This document shows positions 1 to 8,340 of a stretch of DNA of 64,000 bases, in pieces (position 1 is the first letter of the stretch; every line of letters begins with the position of its first letter). Below the pieces are notes generated by a model. It ran no database searches and was not told where the DNA came from. It saw nothing but the letters and a program-made list of their open reading frames with translations. Origin of the DNA: Vibrio pomeroyi. Its GTDB lineage: Bacteria > Pseudomonadota > Gammaproteobacteria > Enterobacterales > Vibrionaceae. The DNA lies in contig CP090855.1 in NCBI GenBank assembly GCA_041879425.1, positions 310,001 to 374,000 on the forward strand. Direction: 5' to 3'. The position numbers and the translations under genes are program-made.

Positions 1-40
1 CCTTGGCAAGGTTGCGCTCTACCAACTGAGCTAGTATCGC
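1..40 (-). tRNA. tRNA-Gly (GCC), cut by window start
   Basis: The 5' part of a tRNA-Gly read on the minus strand. The 40 bases are identical to the 5' half of the complete tRNA-Gly at 4023-4098 and include the acceptor 5' strand, D arm and GCC anticodon. The 3' half lies outside the window. It is the last visible gene of a Leu-Cys-Gly array. Confidence 0.93.
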
Positions 41-77
41 ATTTTCATTCATCAGCTTCCTAAAATGAAAGAGAGAA

Positions 78-151
78 TGGAGGCGCCTCCCGGAGTCGAA
101 CCGAGGTCCACGGATTTGCAATCCGCTGCATAGCCACTCTGCCAAGGCGCC
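78..151 (-). tRNA. tRNA-Cys (GCA)
   Basis: A complete 74-base tRNA on the minus strand with encoded CCA. Its acceptor begins GGCGCC, its anticodon loop holds GCA, and it has a standard T arm. It is identical to the copies at 3719-3792 and 4134-4207. It lies between tRNA-Leu and tRNA-Gly and is presumably cotranscribed with them. Confidence 0.97.
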
Positions 152-217
152 TTTATAGTGATTTAAGAGAACAACTCTTTGTTCATCACTCTACTCAAAA
201 AGTAGAAGCAAGATAGA

Positions 218-304
218 TGGTGCCCCGGGCCGGACTTGAACCGGCACAGCGCGAACGCCGAGGGATTTTAAATCCCTTGTGTCTACCAATTCCACCACCA
301 GGGC
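218..304 (-). tRNA. tRNA-Leu (TAA)
   Basis: An 87-base class II tRNA on the minus strand with encoded CCA, a long variable arm and a TTTAAAA anticodon loop (anticodon TAA). It is the first gene of this array and lies just downstream of the promoter at 381-408. It differs from the copy at 3856-3942 by two compensating bases in the variable-arm stem (G-C here, A-U there). Confidence 0.97.
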
Positions 305-380
305 AACGCAATCTTGCGATGCTGATTACTGAAAAGTAAAACACCATCCCTCAGCGACCTAAGCCGTGAGAACGAGGTGT

Positions 381-408
381 ACTTTAACGGATGGATAAAA
401 TTCGTCAA
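381..408 (-). promoter_or_regulatory. Promoter of the Leu-Cys-Gly tRNA array
   Basis: On the minus strand, TTGACG at 403-408 and TAAAGT at 381-386 are separated by 16 bases and lie about 77 bases upstream of tRNA-Leu. The second tRNA array has a promoter with the same spacing and the same -10 hexamer. It therefore looks like an independent sigma-70 promoter, so this array does not depend on read-through from the second. Confidence 0.7.
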
Positions 409-652
409 CCATAAATTTTATCTTTTAATTCAAGTGATTAATTATCACTCTCCAAAGAATAAATTTAGTGCAGCTTGTACGGTTCTTATACGTTGATCTC
501 TAGTTTTATAACGCTATTTACTAACTAGGATTAACTTAGGTTACAGCAGCCTATTTGGATTTTTCTCTAACGAATCAAGTAAATGGTGTTTTCATGTGCT
601 TTTCATATTCAACGACTAGAGTTCTAAGTAACTCTTATTAAGAAGCAAACAT
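409..652. other. Intergenic, no gene seen
   Basis: AT-rich spacer between the divergent tRNA array and the lipase gene. No ORF, RNA or clear operator was recognised. It must hold the lipase promoter, but no convincing -35/-10 pair stands out. Confidence 0.5.
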
Positions 653-1441
653 GTGAAGCCACTAAAACGATACCAATATGAGCGCTACGCCGTTCTATGT
701 AACCTAGCCTACCCTAGAGTTTTTAAGCAAACTCGATATGGTTTCGACCCTAATGGACAGCGCATCATAAAGAACCAGTTTGGTAAAACCATGATTCGAG
801 TGCTTTGGAGCAGCGACAAAGATGAAGTGGTTGTGGTTATTAAAGGATCACACAGCGTGTCAGACTGGCTGCTTAACTTCGCCCTATGGACAAGAAGCTG
901 CAAAAGGATTGGACTCAATTACCGCGTACATGCTGGCTTCTATCATCTGATGTTTCAGGAAAGCCAACCAAACCGTAATGAAGATAAGCTTGGCTTAACG
1001 GTAATTGAACGCTTGGAAGCGACGCTCATCCCGCTTTTAGAACAAGGCAAAAGAATCTCTATTACTGGTCACTCATCCGGTGGTGCTATTGGTTGTGTGT
1101 TTGCTGACTACTTTGAGCAAAAGTATCCAGGCTGCATTAAGCGAATCGTCACCTTTGGGCAACCTGCGATTGGTGATTGGAGTTTTCGAAAGCACTATCG
1201 CTTGAGTAAGAAGACCTACCGCATCTGTTGTGATATCGACATCGTGACCTTCATGCCGCCCGTGCCTTTACTGTATTGGCATGTAGGAAAGGTACTTTGG
1301 CTCTACAACGGCAGAATCTATGAAAACACTCCAACGTTTATTCGCCTTGGACGTTCTATTTTTAGTTGGTTAATAAGACCTTTCTCTTACCACTTGATGA
1401 GCAAGTATATCCGCAACACAGATTTCTTTGATAAACATTGA
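653..1441 (+). CDS. Class 3 family lipase
   Basis: A 262-residue protein of the alpha/beta-hydrolase class 3 (fungal-type) lipase family. The nucleophile elbow is visible as GHSSGG near residue 140, followed by FGQPAIGD, the family's conserved segment after the elbow. The start is GTG at 653; the ATG two bases upstream runs into a stop at once. There is no obvious signal peptide, so the protein may be cytoplasmic. It is a single-gene unit between two tRNA arrays, followed by a hairpin terminator. The substrate is unknown, and acylglycerol or phospholipid hydrolysis is only a family-level inference. Confidence 0.82.
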   Translation: MKPLKRYQYERYAVLCNLAYPRVFKQTRYGFDPNGQRIIKNQFGKTMIRVLWSSDKDEVVVVIKGSHSVSDWLLNFALWTRSCKRIGLNYRVHAGFYHLMFQESQPNRNEDKLGLTVIERLEATLIPLLEQGKRISITGHSSGGAIGCVFADYFEQKYPGCIKRIVTFGQPAIGDWSFRKHYRLSKKTYRICCDIDIVTFMPPVPLLYWHVGKVLWLYNGRIYENTPTFIRLGRSIFSWLIRPFSYHLMSKYIRNTDFFDKH

Positions 1442-1461
1442 ACGTATAATTTAATAAAGAA

Positions 1462-1495
1462 AGAGCGCAGACTTATTACGGCCTGTGCTCTTTTT
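1462..1495. terminator. Bidirectional Rho-independent terminator
   Basis: A 9-bp stem (AGAGCGCAG with CTGTGCTCT, one G-U pair) is followed by five T on the plus strand and by a T-rich stretch on the minus strand. It lies between the convergent lipase and chemoreceptor genes and probably serves both. Confidence 0.75.
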
Positions 1496-1528
1496 AGTCT
1501 CTAACTTATGTTGGTGTCTGTTTATCTA

Positions 1529-3418
1529 TTAAAGCTTGAATCGTGACAACTCTTGCTTCAAATCGCTGGCTAAGTGACTGAGCTGATCCGCTTGTGAAAC
1601 AGCGTCTGTTGCGTCGAGTGCCATAACATCACTCACTTCACGTACAGACTCAGTATTAGCATTAATTTCCGCAGTAACCAGTGATTGCTCTTCAGCAGCA
1701 GAAGCGATCTGAGTCGCCATGTCGCTGATCATCTGAATCGCTTCACGGATTTGCGCCAAGCTCTCTTCCGCCATGTCCACATCGTGCACGCTTGTCTTCG
1801 CCATATCATGGCTTTGTGTCATGACTTTCACCGCACCATTGGTCGCTTGTTGCAATCGCTTGATTTTGTCTTCAATTTCTTCTGTTGAAGCATGAGTTCG
1901 CTGAGACAGCACTCGAACCTCATCAGCAACCACAGCAAAGCCACGACCTTGTTCGCCAGCCCTGGCGGCTTCAATCGCTGCATTAAGCGCTAACAAGTTA
2001 GTTTGCTCGGCTATTTCACGTATTGTCGCTAAGATAGAGGCAATTTGCTGACCATGTTCTTCCAACTCACTAATGATAGACACGGCACTTGTGAGCTCGG
2101 TTGCTAGTTCATTAATTGATGATTGGCTTTTTGCCATCTGCTGGAAGCCTTGCTCGCTCAATTCAACCGAGTGAGTCGCGCTTTTGGCTGTGTTATCAGC
2201 GTTAGCGGCAATTTCAGAGGTCGCTGTCGCCATTTCTGTCACAGCGGTTGCCACCATGGTTATTTCGTCTTGCTGCCTGCTTACACTATCACTGCGCTTC
2301 AACGCGCTGCTATTGGCGTGCTCTGCACCATTGTTCATTGCAGTTGAAACTTGTGTGACGTTCGTCATCATTCCATGAAGTCGGTCTACGAACACATTAA
2401 ACTTATCAGCGAGTTGCCCTACTTCATCTTTGCTCGATACTTGAAGGCGCTGCGTTAAATCTCCTTCGCCTTCAGCAATATCCGCCAGCGCTTCGCTCAC
2501 TCGTCCTAACTCCACCAGCTGTCGAGCAACAAACCAAGACGTTGCCACTGCCATCACGATCAAGACAATCAAACCAGTAGTAATTTGGCTGATCAACATG
2601 TCGAACAACGGCTGTTCTAAAACCTCTTTGTCCATTTCAATCACAAGTAGCCAGTCCGTGCCTTTAATAGGTTCGGCCATTAGCACTCGTTCGCTACCAT
2701 CAACTTGAGTAAAGATCGTCGTTAGATTTTGTGCGGCACTGTTCAAACCAGAAACACTGAGTTCAGGCGCAATCTCAGTCACTTGTTTGAGAATGAACTC
2801 AGTGTTTTGGTGCGCAACGACCGTGCCTTCCTTATCAATGAGAATCGCACGTCCATTACCCGGAACCTGAATCGCCAATACGTCCTCGATCAGTTTGTCT
2901 AATGCTAAATTAGACGCAACAACACCGATGATCGAGCCATTCTCCGTGACAGGATCAGTAAGTGTTACCACTAACGCTTGCATTGTGACGCTAACATACG
3001 GCTTTGTAGTGACGGCTTTATTCTGAGCTAAAGTCTCTTTGTACCAACCTCGGACTCTTGGGTCATAGCCCGCTTTATTAAGCGAAGGGTCATGACGGAA
3101 CATCTCCCCCTCTTTATTACCGTAATAACTTAACCCAAAGCCACCAGATACAAGAGTTTGACGCAAATGAGGTACGATATCTAAGGAAGGGTTTAGCTGT
3201 ACCTGTTGCTGTAAGCCATGCACTGCTTGTTTCTTATCGTGAAACCAATCACTGATCCCTTTCGCGTGTGCATGCAGTGTGTTACGACTCTCGCTTTCTA
3301 TTGCTTGCCAGCTGTTGTTTTGAAAGGTTTTATAACCCATGAAAAGAAGAATGGCAGATGTCACTGCAATCGCTAAAACTACGGAGAAAACCATCTTTCT
3401 CTTTAGACTAAATTGCAT
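1529..3418 (-). CDS. Methyl-accepting chemotaxis protein with dCache sensor
   Basis: A 629-residue transmembrane chemoreceptor. TM1 is near residues 9-29, followed by a periplasmic double-Cache domain with the segment DPRVRGWYKE, then TM2 near 277-297, a HAMP domain, and a long cytoplasmic helical hairpin. The signalling tip has the conserved EQTNLLALNAAIEAARAGE block near residues 470-490. The RxxWY and KPY residues recall amino-acid-binding Cache domains. The usual downstream Asp appears to be Asn (in VASNLALD), so the ligand is uncertain. There is no C-terminal CheR-binding pentapeptide. A ribosome site (AGAGG) precedes the ATG. Confidence 0.95.
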   Translation of the reverse strand: MQFSLKRKMVFSVVLAIAVTSAILLFMGYKTFQNNSWQAIESESRNTLHAHAKGISDWFHDKKQAVHGLQQQVQLNPSLDIVPHLRQTLVSGGFGLSYYGNKEGEMFRHDPSLNKAGYDPRVRGWYKETLAQNKAVTTKPYVSVTMQALVVTLTDPVTENGSIIGVVASNLALDKLIEDVLAIQVPGNGRAILIDKEGTVVAHQNTEFILKQVTEIAPELSVSGLNSAAQNLTTIFTQVDGSERVLMAEPIKGTDWLLVIEMDKEVLEQPLFDMLISQITTGLIVLIVMAVATSWFVARQLVELGRVSEALADIAEGEGDLTQRLQVSSKDEVGQLADKFNVFVDRLHGMMTNVTQVSTAMNNGAEHANSSALKRSDSVSRQQDEITMVATAVTEMATATSEIAANADNTAKSATHSVELSEQGFQQMAKSQSSINELATELTSAVSIISELEEHGQQIASILATIREIAEQTNLLALNAAIEAARAGEQGRGFAVVADEVRVLSQRTHASTEEIEDKIKRLQQATNGAVKVMTQSHDMAKTSVHDVDMAEESLAQIREAIQMISDMATQIASAAEEQSLVTAEINANTESVREVSDVMALDATDAVSQADQLSHLASDLKQELSRFKL

Positions 3419-3683
3419 ATTAAGAACCTCTTATAGAACGATTAAAGAAATATAAAGAGGAACACTATCACTCATAGTCATGTTTTAATTAGGGTTATCC
3501 CAAAAAACCATGAAACAAATTGAGCATTATGTTTAATTGTGACTTCTATTTATTTACGGGTTTATCAACGACACATGAATTGTAGATTTAATCGAAGATA
3601 ACTCAGGATGGAAAAGATAATGAAATGGTGAAGCAAGTTGTTAAAAAAAATAGTGACTCAAAGATAGGAAAGCCAGAAACGAA
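3419..3683. other. Intergenic upstream of the chemoreceptor
   Basis: AT-rich region between the second tRNA array and the chemoreceptor. It carries the chemoreceptor leader and ribosome site. No clear sigma-28 or sigma-70 promoter, ORF or RNA gene was found. Confidence 0.45.
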
Positions 3684-3712
3684 AAAACCAGCCACTAGGA
3701 CTGGTTTTTTCT
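3684..3712 (-). terminator. Terminator of the Cys-Gly-Leu-Cys tRNA array
   Basis: A hairpin of AAAAAACCAG and CTGGTTTTTT around a short loop, directly downstream of the tRNA-Cys at 3719. On the minus strand it ends in a T run. It separates the two tRNA arrays into distinct transcription units. Confidence 0.85.
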
Positions 3713-3718
3713 GAATGA

Positions 3719-3792
3719 TGGAGGCGCCTCCCGGAGTCGAACCGAGGTCCACGGATTTGCAATCCGCTGCATAGCCACTCTGCCAAGGCGCC
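3719..3792 (-). tRNA. tRNA-Cys (GCA)
   Basis: A 74-base tRNA with GCA anticodon and encoded CCA, identical to the copies at 78-151 and 4134-4207. It is the last gene of the second array. Confidence 0.97.
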
Positions 3793-3855
3793 TCAATAGT
3801 GTTTTAAGAGAACAACTCTTCTGAATGCTACCTAGAGAGGTAACAACCAAATAGA

Positions 3856-3942
3856 TGGTGCCCCGGGCCGGACTTGAACCGGCACAACGCGAACGTCGAG
3901 GGATTTTAAATCCCTTGTGTCTACCAATTCCACCACCAGGGC
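3856..3942 (-). tRNA. tRNA-Leu (TAA)
   Basis: An 87-base class II tRNA with TAA anticodon and encoded CCA. It differs from the copy at 218-304 by two bases that face each other in the variable-arm stem, replacing a G-C pair with A-U and so keeping the structure. Confidence 0.97.
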
Positions 3943-4022
3943 ACGCAATTCTTTATTGCGATGCCGATTACTGAAAAGTAAAACACCATCTTCATGTTGA
4001 AATAAATCAACATTACAAAATT

Positions 4023-4098
4023 TGGAGCGATACATCGGGTTCGAACCGATGACCTCAACCTTGGCAAGGTTGCGCTCTACCAACTGAGCTAGTATCGC
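4023..4098 (-). tRNA. tRNA-Gly (GCC)
   Basis: A 76-base tRNA with acceptor GCGATAC pairing GTATCGC, anticodon GCC and encoded CCA. It lies between tRNA-Cys and tRNA-Leu in the second array. Confidence 0.97.
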
Positions 4099-4133
4099 AT
4101 TTCATTATTCAACTCTAGAAATTAGAGAGATAA

Positions 4134-4207
4134 TGGAGGCGCCTCCCGGAGTCGAACCGAGGTCCACGGATTTGCAATCCGCTGCATAGCCACTCTGCCA
4201 AGGCGCC
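4134..4207 (-). tRNA. tRNA-Cys (GCA)
   Basis: A 74-base tRNA with GCA anticodon and encoded CCA. It is the third tRNA-Cys copy in the window and the first gene of the second array. Confidence 0.97.
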
Positions 4208-4264
4208 TTTTTAATTCAACACTTTAGGGACTTAAGTAAGCCGCACCGCTGTGTTCGGGTGCCT

Positions 4265-4292
4265 ACTTTACGGATTGAGAGGAGATAGTCAA
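4265..4292 (-). promoter_or_regulatory. Promoter of the Cys-Gly-Leu-Cys tRNA array
   Basis: On the minus strand TTGACT (4287-4292) and TAAAGT (4265-4270) are 16 bases apart, about 58 bases upstream of the first tRNA-Cys, with a GC-containing stretch just after the -10. The geometry matches the promoter of the first array. Confidence 0.72.
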
Positions 4293-4406
4293 ACAAAAAA
4301 GTGAATTTAAATTCCGTTTGCTGACATTTAAATCAAATTGCTGCATGTTCGATCTCTTCAATCAAAAAACACACAGCAAAATCGAGTTATATAAGATGTT
4401 CTAGCG

Positions 4407-5852
4407 TTACCACTTCTTCATGAAACGACCAACTAAGCTTGGGTGATATGCCCAACAATGGTCAAACATGGTCATGAGTTGAGGGTTACCGTACTTAGAT
4501 AAGCTCACTGCATGGAAACGGTTTTTGTGTTCTTTCAGCTTTTCGACTTGAGCGATCATCTCGTCTGACTGCTTAGGCGCAATAAAATCAGAAAGCACAA
4601 TCAAATCTGCGTTTTTGTACTTATCACCCGTCATCAAATCAATCGACTTCATCAGCACAGGTTCTAAATCCGTACCACCGTGGAATGAGTAACTTAAGAA
4701 ATCACTTGCCTCACGCAGGCCATCTTGTCGTGTTAGCTCATAGGTGATCTGCTCAGAAGAGAACAGAATCACGTAGCAGTCTCGTTCTTCCGCAAGAGCG
4801 ATTTGCATCAAAGCATAAGCCATTGCTTTGGCAGATTGCTCTGGGAAGCCACTCATCGAGCCAGACGCGTCCACACAAACGATAAATGGGCCTTTTTCGA
4901 TATCAACGTTCTTGCTATCCGGCTTTTGCGCCTTCACTTTGCGTAACGTACGAGATTTACCTTGCGAACGGTAACTGAGTAAGCGCTTGTCAGCCAAATG
5001 CTTGTAGAAGATAACTTCGAGTTCAGGATAAGCTAGGAACATAGTCTCGTTTGGCAACATCTTGTTGAGGTCATCACTTTCGTGAATCCCGACAATGTCA
5101 TCAACCGCTTCATCGCTTTTCTCTTCGACCATCTGCAGCTCTTCTACAGGGGCTTTGTGTAGCGAAGGATCATCTTCTTCACCCGCCATGCGGCCAAGTT
5201 TTTCGGCGATTTCTTGTAGGCCTTTATGCTTATTTAAGAATTCAGCATGACGCTTCATTACGGTTAAGTCAGTTTTACTTAACTTAGCCGATGCCATATC
5301 CCACAAGCGCCCTACGCTGCCTTCATCACCAGATTCAGTCACTTTATCCATGTTTTTCATGGTTTCCATGCGTTGGTATAGATCGGCTAAGACTTTCTCT
5401 TTGCTGGTTTCAAGTTCGGTAACTTGCGCTTGCTTGATTGCGTCAGACAGTGATTGATACCACTGATCGCAGAAATAGTGTGGGAACATCGCATTGTAAA
5501 CGCCTTTGTTGTGTTCCATCAGACGTCTTGCTTGAAGGTAAAACGCTGAGTGCCACTCCAATTTTTTGATGACACTGTCAATCTCATCAAAAAACTGGGG
5601 CTCATCCCAGTGAATGACTTCTTGGTAAAGTGCGATTTCTTCTTGGAATCGGTCGGTCTCACATACCTTGGTGACGCGTTTTTTCACTTTACCGCGCCAT
5701 TTCACCAAGTGATTTTTTACCGACGTTTTCACGCCTTTGTTCTCAGCAGCCATCATGACCTGAGAACGAGCGATGAGATCATTCATCGCTGTATCTATGA
5801 TGCCTGAGTCAGCAACCATTAAAGCAAGGTTTAAGCCGTCTGCTCCTAACAT
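4407..5852 (-). CDS. viaA: ViaA, VWA-domain partner of RavA
   Basis: A 481-residue protein matching ViaA in length (about 483 in E. coli) and order after ravA. The C-terminal von Willebrand factor A domain has the MIDAS motif DASGS from D328, followed by a conserved Thr (GGTDLEP) and Asp (LSDF). The C-terminus ends in RFMKKW, as in ViaA. In E. coli, ViaA binds RavA and stimulates its ATPase, and the pair acts with respiratory complexes and cofactor insertion. That role is assumed here by homology. The gene starts 12 bases after ravA ends, so the two are cotranscribed. Confidence 0.93.
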   Translation of the reverse strand: MLGADGLNLALMVADSGIIDTAMNDLIARSQVMMAAENKGVKTSVKNHLVKWRGKVKKRVTKVCETDRFQEEIALYQEVIHWDEPQFFDEIDSVIKKLEWHSAFYLQARRLMEHNKGVYNAMFPHYFCDQWYQSLSDAIKQAQVTELETSKEKVLADLYQRMETMKNMDKVTESGDEGSVGRLWDMASAKLSKTDLTVMKRHAEFLNKHKGLQEIAEKLGRMAGEEDDPSLHKAPVEELQMVEEKSDEAVDDIVGIHESDDLNKMLPNETMFLAYPELEVIFYKHLADKRLLSYRSQGKSRTLRKVKAQKPDSKNVDIEKGPFIVCVDASGSMSGFPEQSAKAMAYALMQIALAEERDCYVILFSSEQITYELTRQDGLREASDFLSYSFHGGTDLEPVLMKSIDLMTGDKYKNADLIVLSDFIAPKQSDEMIAQVEKLKEHKNRFHAVSLSKYGNPQLMTMFDHCWAYHPSLVGRFMKKW

Positions 5853-5864
5853 ACTTGTCTCCCC

Positions 5865-7520
5865 TTACTCGAAGTACTGGCTCATAAACTTAATGCGCTG
5901 TGCGATCTTGCTGCTCTTCACCTTTGTGGTTTCCAAGTCTTGTGTAACTGCTTGTAAGCTTGATTCCATCGCTTTAGGGAGCTCTGGGTCAATATAGTTA
6001 TGTGGCAACGCATCATGGAATTCAGTACGAACTCGTTTCAACTTAAACTCGGCCTCTGTGAGCTGCTCTAACGCTCTCTCTGCGCCAGTTAGCCACTTGT
6101 TGTAAAGCTCTTGGTCCAAACCGTCGGTTGTCACGACACTGACTAATACCGAGCGATTCGCGATATCTTTGATAACCAATTGGTTTGAAGCATCAAGATC
6201 CAGCTTTAAGCGACAGAGGTTTTTGTTTTCGTTCACGTAGCCGTAAATGTCGCCATGGCCTTCTTTAAGCACACGGTCAAAATCGTCTTTGGCTACGTAT
6301 ACCCAGCGGCTATCGCCTTTTTCAGATTCAGACACTGACATGTTGCTTTGCAGTAGAACCAGTTTTACTAAGTTGTATGCGCTACCCACGCTGTACATCT
6401 TCGCGTTCTTGATATCGTTCTGGTAAACGTCTTTACGTAGCAAGCCACTGGTAGACTCCATCGATAAAGACACAGACAGCGTCGATTCAACGTCGTCCTG
6501 AATTTCTTCAAGCTCTTCACGAGACATTTCGATTTGCGCTTTTGACTCTTGCTGATCGAACGCACGGTTCAATGCAAAGTCTTTAACCACGCTACGAACC
6601 ACATCGCGTGATTCTGGGCTGTGCCATAAACAGTCTTGTAGAAGCATGATATCCAGAGGGTTCACACTGTCTCGACCGCTAAAGAAGGCACTCGCTTTCA
6701 ATAGCTTAACGGCTTTCTTCCAGCGTCTATCTGATACGTACAAGTCAGACTCCGATGCTGAACCTTGCTTCTTAACTGTTTCCTCAAGCATGGTTTTCAG
6801 TTCATACAGCTTGTTAAACGAGTTATCGGTCAGCTCTAGCTTGTCGAGCTCTTTCTGCCATTGATGGTATTCAATATCAGTGATCGCCAAACCTTTTGGA
6901 ATCACAGCTTCTTGAGATGTCCCAGTCGTCAGCATCGATTTGAAGTTTTGTTTGTTTTGAATACGGTTTACAAACACGCGAACCAACATACGGTCATAAA
7001 GCGCTTCTAGGCCGCTGTCTTCGTCTGGAAGTTCATTCGATGCAGAAACTAACAAACGCATTGGTACACGTTCGATATCGCTGCCGTTTTTGAAGGTTTT
7101 CTCGTTAACCACAGTTAGAAGTGTGTTTAGGATTGCAGGGCCTGCTTTCCAGATCTCATCAAGGAAAACAACTTGTGCTGTTGGTAGGTAGCCTTCGGTC
7201 AGTCTTACATAGCGACCGTTGTCTTTTAATTCTTGGATACTTAGCGGGCCGAACACTTCCTCTGGCGTAGAGAAACGTGTCATCAGATATTCGAAATAGC
7301 TGCTGTTGTCAAAAGCTTGGATTAGGCGCTTAGCGATAAGACTTTTTGCGATGCCCGGAGGGCCTAATAGGAATACACTTTCGCCGGCGAGAGCCGCCAG
7401 TAAACAGAGCTTAATCGTGTCTTCTCTTTCATAGACACCATCGGATAGAGCATGCGCTAATTTATTGATTCTTTCAGAGAGTAGCGCTTTGTCAGCATGT
7501 GAGGAAATAGAAGGGTTCAT
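5865..7520 (-). CDS. ravA: RavA, MoxR-family AAA+ ATPase
   Basis: A 551-residue cytoplasmic AAA+ ATPase of the MoxR group. Walker A is GPPGIAKS at residues 53-60, Walker B is VVFLDEIWKAG, and a sensor segment SASNELPDED follows. It is about 50 residues longer than E. coli RavA; the extra length appears to be in the C-terminal half after the AAA+ core, which holds a RavA-type LARA-like region. A ribosome site (GGAG) precedes the ATG. It is the first gene of a two-gene operon with viaA and is read from the promoter at 7566-7594. Confidence 0.95.
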   Translation of the reverse strand: MNPSISSHADKALLSERINKLAHALSDGVYEREDTIKLCLLAALAGESVFLLGPPGIAKSLIAKRLIQAFDNSSYFEYLMTRFSTPEEVFGPLSIQELKDNGRYVRLTEGYLPTAQVVFLDEIWKAGPAILNTLLTVVNEKTFKNGSDIERVPMRLLVSASNELPDEDSGLEALYDRMLVRVFVNRIQNKQNFKSMLTTGTSQEAVIPKGLAITDIEYHQWQKELDKLELTDNSFNKLYELKTMLEETVKKQGSASESDLYVSDRRWKKAVKLLKASAFFSGRDSVNPLDIMLLQDCLWHSPESRDVVRSVVKDFALNRAFDQQESKAQIEMSREELEEIQDDVESTLSVSLSMESTSGLLRKDVYQNDIKNAKMYSVGSAYNLVKLVLLQSNMSVSESEKGDSRWVYVAKDDFDRVLKEGHGDIYGYVNENKNLCRLKLDLDASNQLVIKDIANRSVLVSVVTTDGLDQELYNKWLTGAERALEQLTEAEFKLKRVRTEFHDALPHNYIDPELPKAMESSLQAVTQDLETTKVKSSKIAQRIKFMSQYFE

Positions 7521-7565
7521 GCGTTACTCCGGAAATCTTTTAACTGTTGAGAGTGTAGATATGTT

Positions 7566-7594
7566 TTTATACATTTGTTAGTACTTTGTTACAA
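7566..7594 (-). promoter_or_regulatory. Likely ravA-viaA promoter
   Basis: On the minus strand TTGTAA (7589-7594) and TATAAA (7566-7571) are separated by exactly 17 bases. They lie about 45 bases upstream of the ravA start in an AT-rich gap. No operator was recognised. Confidence 0.6.
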
Positions 7595-7807
7595 GTGTAT
7601 TTTATTATTGAGTTGCATTTATATCAGATGGTTAGGGTCGTAATTTTCATGTAATCATAGATTCCAAATATGAGAGTAACATCACGAACGGCGTAAAACG
7701 AAATCTAAAACTAAACCCAATTTTTCTTTTATTTTCGACACCATAGACGTTATGGTGGTGCACGTCTTCAGTTATCGACAAATTGGCAAGGAATGTGGCC
7801 AGACTGC

Positions 7808-8323
7808 ATGAGTAAAGTTATCCATCAATGGAAAAGTATTTCTCTTATAGAAGAGAACGTGACGCTCCCTACGAACGTCGTGGTAAAACATACAACAATC
7901 AACCACCCTGGCGCGGCTGTTATTCTTCCTATCACTTCGTCTGGAAAGATTATCCTCATTAACCAATTTCGCCCTTCTCTCAAAAAGTGGCTTCTAGAGT
8001 TACCTGCGGGCACCATGGAAATTGATGAGACACCTCTTGAATGCGCACAGCGCGAATTGGAAGAAGAAACAGGTTACAGTGCAACTTCTTATCAAAGCTT
8101 GGGGCAAGTTACGCCTTTAGCTGGCTTCTGCGATGAGATACAGTATCTATTCGTTGCAAAAGACCTTAGCCTCACTACCCGCTTTGAATGTGACGAAGAT
8201 GAAGTCATAGAAGTGATCGAGCTAAGCTTAGAAGAACTGCACGACAAAATACGACACGATCAAATCACCGATACAAAAACTATCGCTTGTTTAAGTAAAG
8301 CCCAACTCTGCGGCTACCTATAA
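7808..8323 (+). CDS. Nudix hydrolase, ADP-ribose pyrophosphatase-like
   Basis: A 171-residue Nudix protein. The Nudix box follows GX5EX7REUXEEXGU: the G of GTMEID, then E, then RELEEETGY. The upstream segment VILPITSSGKIILINQFRP resembles the NudF/ADP-ribose pyrophosphatase group, so hydrolysis of a nucleoside-diphosphate sugar is likely but the substrate is unproven. ATG codons at 7793 and 7808 are both possible. The later one is preferred because an AAGGA abuts the first too closely and the protein then starts MSK. It ends 17 bases before the threonine aldolase, suggesting an operon. Confidence 0.88.
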   Translation: MSKVIHQWKSISLIEENVTLPTNVVVKHTTINHPGAAVILPITSSGKIILINQFRPSLKKWLLELPAGTMEIDETPLECAQRELEEETGYSATSYQSLGQVTPLAGFCDEIQYLFVAKDLSLTTRFECDEDEVIEVIELSLEELHDKIRHDQITDTKTIACLSKAQLCGYL

Positions 8324-8340
8324 TACTCTAGGAGAGAAAC

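Noticed and set aside
305..3718. A mobile element inserted into one tRNA array
   Set aside because: There is no integrase, transposase, terminal repeat or target duplication. Each array has its own promoter and the second has a terminator, so tandem duplication explains the layout better.
3832..4083. An 83-codon minus-strand ORF
   Set aside because: It runs through tRNA-Leu and tRNA-Gly; the tRNA genes explain the sequence.
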